From contig BDSL01000025.1 in NCBI GenBank assembly GCA_003116995.1, positions 372,001-436,000 on the forward strand: a stretch of DNA of 64,000 nucleotides, in the 5' to 3' direction. Origin of the DNA: Yamagishiella unicocca (Eukaryota > Chlorophyta > Chlorophyceae > Chlamydomonadales > Volvocaceae). Both the position numbers and the translations under genes were made by a program. Shown here one piece after another: positions 1-9,500 of this stretch; the first letter of the stretch is position 1; the number at the start of each line of letters is the position of its first letter. The notes beneath the pieces were generated by a model. The model saw only the letters and a program-made list of their open reading frames with translations, had not been told where the DNA came from and did not search any database.

Positions 1-10
1 GCACCAGCTA

Positions 11-46
11 CACTTCCTATGTCGAGTACCCGGTCCTTTTCTGTAC
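11..46 (+). repeat. intronic dispersed repeat, family C
   Basis: The core ATGTCGAGTACCCGGTCCTT resembles 2513-2560 and 4469-4508 in two other introns of the same gene. It sits about 50 bp upstream of the acceptor at 93-94. Confidence 0.7.
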
Positions 47-94
47 CTCCCCTCCCCACCGCAACCCCTGCCCTGCCCTGCGCTGCTCCCACAG

Positions 95-3000
95 GCTTCG
101 TGATCGTGGCCGCCCTGATGCGGCTGCGTGGGGATCGCGGCATGTCGGTGCGGCGCGCGCTGCAGCGCTTCGCAGAGTCGCGCCCCCCCGGCATCTACAA
201 GGACCACTACATCAACGACCTGGTCAAGTACTACCACGAGGCTAGGTGGGCGGGAGCGCCGTGGGAACATGGGCGGGGCTACATACGCACGAAGCAAAAA
301 CAAAATTGATTATGCGACCCTTGGTTAAAATGCCCAGTCTTGGCCCTACTTCCGCCCGGCCCCTGACAACACCACCACGTCTGCGGCGCCAGCTATGCTG
401 CCGTGCGGTGCCACTTCTCGCGGTGCCATGGTGCCGTGGAACGTGTCGTGAAACGTGTCGTACCGTGTCGTACCATGCCAGGGACGCCCGCACCTTGACC
501 CCCCGGGTGCCAGCCTGGAAGGGCAACGAGGACGCCGACGACGCGGCGGACGCGGCCAACGAGGACGAGGCAGGAGCCGAGGGCGCGGAGGAGGGCGGCG
601 TGCCGGGTGGGTGCGGGGGGGCCTGAGGTGTTTTGTACGATACCTGCGGCTCCCCCCCTCTTCTCCACCCCACCGCACTCCCCTTGTACCTCGTGCCTAT
701 GCCCCTCCCCGGCCACATGATCCACCACCCCTCCTGCCGCAACCCCTCCTGCCGCAACCCCTCCTGCCGGTGGCTCCTCGTTCGGCCGCCGTGCAAGCGA
801 TGTCAAATCTCGCCAACCAGCTTGGCCCCCTTGGAATTCCTCCGTCGCCGAAACATCTACGTCCATTGCCGCCTGAAACTTGGCCTCCGCATATTCCCGT
901 GCACCAGCACCATGGGCAACGCACCACGCAGCTCCCCCCCGCTTCCCTTGCACACCAAAACCCTCACCCACCCCACCACCCCAACCCAGTTCTCCAGCAT
1001 GCATCTTGAAACTTCTGTTTTAAACGGTTTTTTCGGACATCCATGGGTTTCCCTCGAACCCCACCACCCCACACCCTCACCCGCATCCACATCATCCACC
1101 CCCACCCCCACCCCACAGGCGCCCCCGCCGCCCCCGTGCTCCACCACGAGGACATCTGGTCCATCGGGGAGCGGGTGTGCGACGAAGAGGCCAACTTCAT
1201 CCGGCGGCAGGTGGGGGGGAGGAAGGAGGGGGGGCGTAGATACCCGGCTACACGACATGGGCAGTGTAGCTGGCGCAAAGTCTCCGGACGCTTGGTTGCG
1301 GGCGCACGCGGGATCACTTGGGAGTGAGGAAGGAGGGGGGAGGGGGCGGGGGAGGGGAGAGGAGCGAAGCGGCAACTCGCAAGTAGGTTCGGGTGCAGGT
1401 TATGGAGCCGGAGGGGTGGTGCCGTAGCAGGGAAATTGAGATAGGCGGCAGGACGGCGTCGTGCCCCAGGCCAGCACGGGGTCACCTTCCGCGCGTTCTG
1501 CTGCTCTCGCTGTCCCGGCGATTTCCCCCGACCCTGATCCCCATCCTGCCTTCCCAGCCCCGTCCTCAGCGACGCCCCGGACATCCCTCCTGTCCCTGCC
1601 GCCGCTGCATCCTCGCCCCTGCCGGCTAGCTTGCTGCATCCCCCGCCCCGTCCTCATCGGGTTCTATGACTTCGACCTGTCGTACCCTCCGTACCGCCCT
1701 GCGCGTGCAGGTGTGCGCGCTGCTGCCCTTCGAGGGCGGCGGGCGGAACATGAACATGAACATGAACATGCGCTTCCCAGGCATGCAGCCCGTCTCGCTG
1801 TCGTTGGACCGGCTCCGAGACCTAGCGCAGCACAGGCGGGTGCCGCGGGCATGGCCGGGGATGGGCGAAGAAACCACGTGCAAACGACGTAGGAGGAAGA
1901 TGCGAAGGGAGCCGGGAGCCGGCTGGCGAGTAGCCGGGAACACGCGTTTGAGTAGGCCCACAGCCGAGGAAGCCAGCGTACACCAAAACAGTTCCTATAC
2001 CCCGAACCTGGCAGGGGATCCAGGGGGCCGGAGCCCACAGCCCATGGCCGGACCCCACGCCGGCCCTGTCCCAATGCCTTCTTCCCACCCACCTCCACCC
2101 CCACCATTACCCGCAGGTACCACGTGACATGGAAGGCCGACGGCACGCGCTACATGGTCATGATCATGTCGCAGGGCACCTACGTCATGGACCGGACCTT
2201 CAACGTGGTGCGCTGCGAGATGCGCTTCCCCAACGGTGAGCCAGGCACCGGCACCGCCGGGCCCCCCGCACCCAGCCGCTTTCTACACCCCTTACCCACA
2301 CGGCGCCGGCTCACTCCCGGGCTCCGTTTCTGGCGCATCCTTGCTGCGCGGTGTTGCCTCGCCGGCGCTGTCGGCCACCTGCCACTGCGGCCTGCTGCCA
2401 GCCCACACCCCTGCTGCTGCGGCCTCCGCGCCCTCCCTCCGCTGACACCCCCGCCGCGCCCTCCCTCGCCTCGCCCCCTGCTTTCCCTCCCCCGCCCCCA
2501 GCTGCCAACTACACTTCCCATGTCGAGTAACCGGTTCTTTTTTGTGACCCCCCCCAAAAACTTTCTCTTTAAACCCCCCCCCAACCTTGTCGGCCGTGGA
2601 TTCGCGGATATAATTTACCCCCTCCTTCCCGGGTCCCAACCTTGCTAGGTACCAAGCGGCCGCCCCCTGGCCAGAAGGCGCTCTACCCTGTGGGCAAGCC
2701 GCACAACCTGACGCTGCTAGACGGCGAGATGGTGGTGGACGTCGACCCCGAGGGCAAGCAGCCGCCCCGCCTGCGGTACCTCATCTACGACGTCTGCATG
2801 ATCAACGCAAACCCGCTGACCGGGAAGCCGTGGAAGGTGGGGGGGAAGGGGGGGGGCGCGGGGAGGGAACCGGAAACCCCGCCATGTGGGTCGTCGCCCG
2901 AGAGGGGCGGATGCAGGCTTGGGAGCCTACCCCGCTTCCCGCCTACCAACCCACCCTCCTGGAACCCCCCTAACACCTCGGTTCGATCCCCTCCAGGACC

Positions 3001-5588
3001 GCTACCGCGCCATCGAATCCGACATTATCAAGCCCCGCAACCTGGAGCGCTTATATATCGACGACTGGCGGCCGCGGGTGTTCGACCCGCTCCGCTCCGA
3101 GTACCTCACGCCGCCGCTCAACTACAACTACAACGCTGAGCCGTTCAGCGTGCGGCAAAAGCCGTTCTGGCCGGTGTGGCAGATTGACAAGGTGTTTCAG
3201 CGCTTCCACGACCCGCACAAGGTCGGCCACGAGAGCGACGGGCTCATCCTGCAGGGTGCGCAGCGCTCCAGGGAGGGAGGGCGAGGAGGGAGGAAGGGAG
3301 GGGGAGGTTGGAGAGGAACTGCATTAGTCGGCACTTTAGGGATGAGTACATTCGATCCAGTGAACGGTCCGGAAACCCTTTGTATAGAGGTTTCCGCGTA
3401 TGAGAGCCGCTAGGAGCCACGGGCGATGGGTTCCGCGTGTATTCGTGGCGAGGAGGGAAGTTCCCAACCCCACCGGTATATCCCCCCTCCCCCCTCTCGA
3501 AACACCTGTCCCCTAAACGGTGTTTTCCTTCGTTTACGGGTTTTCCTTGCAACCCCCTCTCACACCCCCTCGGCTCCTTCGCTGCTCACTCCTTTGCCAT
3601 TGGTGCTCAGCTACTGGCACCGACCCACCCCCATCCGCACCCGCCCACATCGCCCCCCACCTGCCCTCCCCCAGGCTACGAGCACCAGTACACCCCCGGC
3701 ACCTGCGAGCTGCTGTACAAGTGGAAGTTTGCACACATGAACAGCGTGGACTTCTTGCTGCGCTGCTCCACCGTCCCGGGGCCGGAGGGGGAGCCCGTGC
3801 TGGACGCCTCGGCGCCGGATCCGCTGCAGCTGCTGCTGCTGGACCAGGCGACCAGCCGGGGCGGCAGAATCAACTACGTGCCGCTATCAAAAATCGACCG
3901 GGACGGTGCGTGGAGTCGCTGGGGGGGGAGGGGTGTGGGGAGGGCGGGTTTGGAGGCGGGTGAGTTGAGGCGGGTTTGGGTTGGTGTCCCGGCTCGCCTT
4001 GACCACTGGCCGCAAAGCCTCGTGGCTCGTTAGACCCCACATTCCACCGGACCAGCCGGACCAGGAACCCCGTGCTATCACCGCCGCTAAAGTACCATCC
4101 CAACCCAGCCATCGCTCCGTCGCCGCCGCGCCATACGCCACTGCTTTCAGCTACCATGGACCGAACCACCCGCTCCCCTCCACAAACGCTCCCCTCCACA
4201 AACGCTCCCCTCCACAAACGCTCCCCCCCCCAACCACGACCCCTCCCTGTCCCCCCCTGCGCCCTCAGGCCACTTCCGTGTGGAGTTCCCCCCGGACGTG
4301 GACCCACTGACCTACAACAACAAGCTGCTGGAATGCACCTTCGACCGCGACCGGGGGATGTGGCTGTTCATGCGCGAGCGGCGCGACAAAGACACGCCCA
4401 ACGGCTCCAAAGTGTACCTGCGGGTGCGTGCCCCGTGTGTGTGTATGCGGCGCAGGGAGGACACCCCCCCATGTCGAGTTACCGGTTCTTTTATGTAACC
4501 CCCCCCCAGTGTTAACTTACCGTCGCTCCACTTGTAAGTCCGTGTGTATATGAGGGGGGTGTGCGGGCGGTGGGGAGGCCCGGAGACTGTTCGGTCGCGT
4601 GTGCGCCTCTGGATGCGGGCTTGCTATCAGCCTCCCGTCACTTCCTAGCCCACTGCTCGACACTGATTACCCCGGGAATCTTACTATCAAAACCCGAAGT
4701 TGTTCTCCGCTGCCAAAAGCTCCTATCCGACTCCCCACAACCGACAAAAAAACAAAAGCTCCTACCTGGCTTCCCACAAAACAACAGATCAAGGAGTCTA
4801 TCATTAACCACGTGGACCAGGACCTGCTGGTGGCGACCCTCAAGGAGGCTCTCATGTACCGGGACATATACCTCGGCGACCGCGCGATGCTGAACCCGCA
4901 GCATCAGGAGGCGCTGCGGAGAGACGTGGAGGAGTGGCACCGGGCAATGCAGGTGGGCGGGGCGGGGCGGGCTGCAGGGGAAGGGCACTGGGCGGGCTCC
5001 TTTCGCGGATGGTTGGTTGCGGTCGTCGTCCCGCGACAATGCACGGCATGGATAAGTGGTTTCGGAGGGGCACGTGGGGGGGGGGCAAGCACGTGGCAAA
5101 TGCCTGCTGCAGCGACAAGGTTGCGGCTGCAGCGGCAGCTGGGGCTGTGCCACCGGTGTCCCTCCAAACTGAGCCAGGTGCCGCTGCTGACCCCCACCAC
5201 CCCAACCCCCACCCCCGCCCCGCTCTTTCCCCGCCCTCAGGCTCATGAGGAGCAGAAGCGGCAGCAGCAGGTGGCGCTGCGAGGCCCCGGGGGCTGGCAG
5301 GGGGGAGCTGGGCCCAATGGCAGCGACCACCCGCAGTCGACGTCGCCGCCGGGCGGGTTCGATGAGGGAGATTACGGGGACGGTGCCGGCGGCGCAGGTG
5401 CCGGCGGCGAGTACAAGGTATCGGACGCCGATGATGTCGGCCGGACCGGCCTGAAACGGCCACAGGACCCAGGAGAAGGCGGGGAGGGCGGGGAGGGGAG
5501 GCCGAAGAAGCGGCTCACGCGCTGGCCACTTGACATAGACCACCCCTACCAGTCGTGCCCCGTGTACGAGGGGTTTGGGTTTGACTGA
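95..5588 (+). CDS. RNGTT: mRNA capping enzyme (triphosphatase-guanylyltransferase), 5' end outside window
   Basis: Bifunctional nuclear enzyme that removes the gamma-phosphate of nascent pre-mRNA and transfers GMP to make the cap. Exons: <95-245, 482-606, 1119-1210, 1711-1835, 2117-2235, 2649-2836, 2997-3255, 3675-3905, 4269-4423, 4788-4952, 5241-5588; 651 residues lie in the window. The first exon is the end of the metazoan/plant-type cysteine phosphatase domain (FAESRPPGIYKDHYINDLVKY); the HCxxGxxR active site must lie upstream. An acidic linker follows (WKGNEDADDAAD), then the nucleotidyltransferase motif I WKADGTRY with the GMP-accepting Lys, motif III LLDGEMVVD, motif IV ESDGLILQ, and motif V LLYKWKF. 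The OB-fold part includes TFDRDRGMWLFMRER. The C-terminal tail has a Gly/Asp-rich linker. Exon 1711-1835 encodes four Asn-Met repeats, and its intron appears to use a GC donor. Identity is certain; a few exon edges are inferred from frame. Confidence 0.94.
728..770 (+). repeat. tandem 15-mer, ~3 copies, in intron
   Basis: The unit AACCCCTCCTGCCGC is repeated head to tail in the capping enzyme intron 607-1118. Confidence 0.8.
982..1062 (+). repeat. intronic dispersed repeat, family A (full copy)
   Basis: The ~80-bp copy runs from CAACCCAGTTCTCCAGCATG through TAAACGGTTTTTTCGGACAT to TTTCCCTCGAACC. It lies in the last part of intron 607-1118, with the C-rich end pointing at the acceptor. Near-identical copies occur at 23440-23524 and 45556-45616. 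Confidence 0.85.
1250..1275 (-). repeat. intronic dispersed repeat, family C (fragment)
   Basis: The stretch ACCCGGCTACACGACATGGG is the reverse complement of the family C core. It lies in capping enzyme intron 1211-1710. Confidence 0.55.
1748..1771 (+). repeat. in-frame hexanucleotide repeat (AACATG)4 in capping enzyme exon
   Basis: Four perfect copies of AACATG lie inside the exon just before motif I and encode Asn-Met four times. Each slippage event would change length by two residues without a frameshift. Confidence 0.9.
2513..2560 (+). repeat. intronic dispersed repeat, family C
   Basis: ATGTCGAGTAACCGGTTCTT followed by a C-run, in intron 2236-2648. Family D follows immediately at 2588. 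Confidence 0.8.
2588..2612 (+). repeat. intronic dispersed repeat, family D
   Basis: The core GTCGGCCGTGGATTCGCGGA is shared with 11883-11912, 23178-23212 and (inverted) 47884-47910, all in introns. Confidence 0.7.
3497..3556 (+). repeat. intronic dispersed repeat, family A (variant)
   Basis: CCTAAACGGTGTTTTCCTTC, then a GGGTTTTCCTTGCAACCCC end. This is the same variant as 22728-22782 in CNOT10. It lies in capping enzyme intron 3256-3674. Confidence 0.7.
4171..4230 (+). repeat. tandem 16-mer, 3.5 copies, in intron
   Basis: The unit CGCTCCCCTCCACAAA lies just upstream of the acceptor at 4267-4268 and supplies part of its pyrimidine tract. Confidence 0.85.
4469..4508 (+). repeat. intronic dispersed repeat, family C
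   Basis: ATGTCGAGTTACCGGTTCTT, then TTATGTAACCCCCCCC, in capping enzyme intron 4424-4787. Confidence 0.75.
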
Positions 5589-6554
5589 CCGGCCGGGGGG
5601 GAGGCAGCCGGAGGCCGGGCGCGGAGTGAGGCGTGGGGCCGACGGTGGGTGCTGTGAGTATAATGGTATGGAGGTGATCGCTTGATGGGTGGTGGCACGG
5701 GGAGTTCGCGTGGTGTTTCGGTGAGCAGCGAGCAGGTGATAGGATGGGTAGGTGGGTTGCAGGGCGGGCGAGGCGAGGATGCATTTGCCAGGTGGGTCGT
5801 GAGAGGGGTTGACTGGAGGTGGGGGGCCTGGTGAGGTGAGGGGTCGCAGGAGTGCAGGCGGGCGGCCGTGCAGGCTGCCAGCAGCGCAGCGGACTGCCAG
5901 ATTGCAGCCACTGCAGGTGGAGGTGGAGGCGTTGTGCAACAGAGTTTCGGGTGTTGGGGTGTTCCAGTCGGCAGCGCTGAACGCCGGGTAGCGCGAAGCG
6001 CAACGCCGTGTTGTCGCCAGCTTCTCATCTATTGGGGATAGCCGTATAGACAACTATACGACCGACGAGGACATGCGCCGTGTAACCCTACACTCTGTCA
6101 CACCTATCGTTAACGGTGCCGGATTGGTTTGTTAGGGCCCGTTCCCCTCGCCAACGACACCTCCCACGCATGGCGTTGCGGGTGAGCCAGCCACTCTGCC
6201 CTTCGCCGGATGTCACACCCCGTTGTGCTGGAAAGGCATTTTGTCTGTAGCGCTCAGATGGTATAACAGTATTATTTGAAGTAGGAATGGTGCGTCCTTG
6301 CTGGATTGTGCCCGGCAGGTGCTTCTTATTTGCACAGCGCATCCCACTTCTTGAGTTTAACGGAAAATCATGTATCTGTGGTTAGGACGGGATCGTATGG
6401 ACATAGGAAAACTACCTTCGCGCAAGTGCAAGTTGTAAACCAGGGCGCGACAGCACGGACAGCACGCGACAGATGGCCTGGATGGACGCCTCAGTCGTGC
6501 GCAGGACGGTCAAAACTTCACGTAAATTTGTTTGCATCAATTAAGAAATGCATA
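5589..6554. other. intergenic: capping enzyme 3' flank and upstream region of next gene
   Basis: No coding sequence supported. The first TGTAA polyadenylation signal after the stop is at 6081-6085. GC content falls from about 6050, which marks the change from 3' UTR to promoter-side DNA. Confidence 0.6.
6081..6085 (+). terminator. TGTAA polyadenylation signal (capping enzyme)
   Basis: TGTAA is the usual green-algal polyadenylation signal. This is the first copy after the stop at 5588, about 490 nt downstream. Confidence 0.5.
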
Positions 6555-9500
6555 ATGGGAAATCAGACCTCTGGCGAAGCAGGCTTGGAGCAGTCAGTAG
6601 ATGTTGAAGAGAACCCGAGGGCTCAAGTGCACGCAGCAGAGAATGTTGCCCATGACGCTACAGACCAAGAAATTGATCATGCTCAGATTGGAAACCCGTT
6701 CGATGGACCAGGATCAGGCATTAATAGGTTCCCTCCGCTTGACGAGGCCTTGCGCTACGACCCCAGCGACACTCCATCGCCAGGCCCCAGCATTGAGACG
6801 CTGGCGAATTTGTACCCTTGCAGCTTTCCAGAAGCAGGGTTGGTCGTTGAACCTGCGCCCAACTACGGCGCCGCGGACCAGACGACCGTCGACGCGTACT
6901 TCGCCGAGCTGGTGAGCTTCAGTGCCCATACGCTTTTGCAGCCTTGCAACGAACGTTATGGTCCATACGGTGACATTATAAACATCCAATTTCGTCCGCT
7001 GTTACCAGGGCGAATCGCCGCCGACGCGTGTGCCCTGCCAGCTCCCAGACCTGCCTTTCAACGCTGCAACAATAAGCCTGTGGGAGGGGGCAGATGAAGG
7101 TGCGGTATGTTGCCCTGCCTGGCCTGCCGTAACCTACGAGTAGCGGACCTTCCCGACCTTCCATGCCCCAACGCCCACTCACCTTCCCGCTGTCCCAACA
7201 GAACCTCCCGGGCCCCCCGTGCCCACGCCTGCACGCCACCCCGCCCCGCAGTTCCCTTGGTCCGGGCCCCTCCGCCCCTTCCACCCATGTCCGAGCCCTC
7301 AACCACCTCCCTCTCCATCACCTACCTGCCGCCCCCTGCCCTGGAGTCCATGGACAGCCTAGCCGACGCCGTGACGGCAGTCACAGCCCCCAGCCGGTCG
7401 AGCCTAGGCGACCGCTCCACCGGCGGCCGGGGTACCAGCACTCGAGCCTCCGCCGCCGCCGTCGCCGCCGCTGCCGCGTTTGGGCGGCCGTCCCCGTCCA
7501 CGCGGGTGCTGCGGGTGGTGCAGCCCCTCAGCCCTCTGCACGCCATCTCTACTCCGGACCTCTCATCAGAGGAGCTGGAGCCACGAGGCGACCTGGTGGG
7601 CTCACCCGGCCCAGCAGCTGTACCAATACCTGCGCCAATGCCCGCACCACGGCCAGTGCCAGTACCGGTAGCGGTGGCGGTACCAGCGCCAGTCGTTGCC
7701 GCCATCGTGGAATCGTCCATGGCCGTCTGGCTGCACGAGCCCTCGGAAGACCACGAGGCAGCAGGGGCTGCAGCTGAGGCCTGGCTGGGGCAGAGGGACT
7801 CCCGCGCAGCGCAGGAGCCGCCAGCGGCCGCGGGCAGCGGCTGGGTGGTGATGGGGGCTGCCGCGGCAGCACCGCAGGACAGCCAGCACCGGGGCAGCAG
7901 CGGGCGGAGCAGCGGAGCGGGCGGCGGCAGCCGTGAGGTCGGTGGCAGTGCCTGGGGCGGCGACGTCAGGAGCAGCGGACGACGGGACAGCTGGGGGGGT
8001 GACAGGAGCCGCAGCGGCGGGTGGCGTGGCGGTGCGGCTGATGGCGGCGGCAGGGATAGTGGTATGGGGAGTGCTGGTGGGGGGAGCGGCAGGGGCAGCG
8101 GAAGCGCCATGGTCACGGGAGACGGCGCGGATGACAACAACGTCGTGGGCTTTGGGCGCAATGAGACCAGCGGCGTAGGCAGCGGGGCCGGAGGTACCGG
8201 CGGGATCAGTGGCCGCAGCGCCGACCCGCGTGGCCGCGGCGGCGGCGGCGGTGGCGGTGGCGGAGGCGGAGCCCGGTATCGTGGCGGCAGCGGCGGCGGC
8301 AGCAGCGCCTCCGAGGCCAGCCGAGATGAGGTCGGCGTGGCCGGCGGAAGTGGGAGCGGCGGGTACGGCGGGTACGGCAGACGTGGCTGGAGTGCTATGG
8401 GCGGTGTTGGCGGAGTGGGTGGAAGGGGTTCTGCAGACGGTGGCGATGTAGGCGGTGGCGCCAGGGGCGGTGGGGGCAACGACGGCGGGGTCGCTGCAAC
8501 TGGCAGCGGCAGGGCTGGAGGTGGCGGCGGCAGGAGCGGCGGAAGTAGTGGGACCGCCGGGGCTGGCAGCCGTGGAGGTGATGATGCTAGGAGCCTCGGG
8601 GCCAGCAACTCCGGCAGTGACGGTGGAGGAAGAGGCTCCGCTGGTAGCGCTGGTGAAGGCGGCGGCGGCTACGCTGCTAGCCTCGGTGCCGGCAGCGGCG
8701 GCCACCCTGACAGAAGAGACGGCGGCAGCGTCCTGGCTAGCAGCGGCGGCGGCTACGCTGGTGGGCACGACGGCGACGGCTACCTGGCCAGAATAAGTGC
8801 CGGCAGCGGCGGCAGCGCGGGTGGTGGCGGCGGTGCCGGTGGCGGCTACCCGGCCAGCATTGGTGGCGTAAGCGGCGGCCAACCTGGCAGCGACAGTGGC
8901 GGTGGTGGCAGCGGCGGCGGAGGCTACCCCGCCATCGCCGGTGGAGGCGGCGCAGGCTACGCTGGCAGCGCTGGTGGCTTTGGTGGCGTGTACGCGGGTA
9001 GCACCGGCAGCGGCAGCAGCGCACCCGAGGCCGGCCGCGCGGACACCCCAACGATTGGTGGCGGCGGCGGCGGCAGGGGCGCCGTCGGCCGAGGGGTCAG
9101 CAGCAGCGACCCGGGGGGTACCCAGCTGCCCTTGCACCCCACCCGCAGCACCTGGCCCCAGTACGCCCGTCACGCGGACCTGGCGTACCTGGCGTGGCTC
9201 AAGCCGCCGCGGGGCAGCGCACCCGCCGCCTTGCAGCAGGACCGCCCGGGGGCCCGGGGGGGGCCGCCCGGCGGCGGCGGCGCGGAGCGCGGTGCGGCGA
9301 GCCAGCAGCGCCCCGGCCCGCCGCAGCAGCAGTACCGGCCCAAGTGGCAGCACCCGCTGGCTGCTGCTCCCCCGCCGCTGCTGCTGCTGCCAGACGCTGG
9401 AGATGACGAGCCGGTGAGGGGCGGCAGCGGCGACCTCGGCGGCGGTGGCGGTAGTGAACTGCGGGAAGCGCCTTCGGTGGCGGCGGAGGCGATTGGGCTG

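Noticed and set aside
4638..6053. 471-codon - strand frame opposite the capping enzyme 3' end
   Set aside because: It overlaps conserved capping enzyme exons antisense, and its composition is shadow-like.
6912..7251. Direct join of exon 6555-6911 to 7252 or 7202
   Set aside because: Neither preserves the reading frame of the long exon; inclusion of 7009-7099 does. An alternative donor at 6970 joined to 7252 also keeps frame but has a weaker donor context and less protein-like sequence.
7322..8608. 428-codon open frame on the - strand, Pro/Leu-rich
   Set aside because: It is the exact antisense of the Gly/Ser-rich exon of the large + strand gene. GC-rich low-complexity DNA leaves all frames open, and no domain is present.
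7602..9353. 583-codon - strand open frame, Ala/Thr-rich
   Set aside because: Another antisense shadow of the same exon; repetitive composition with no recognisable motif.
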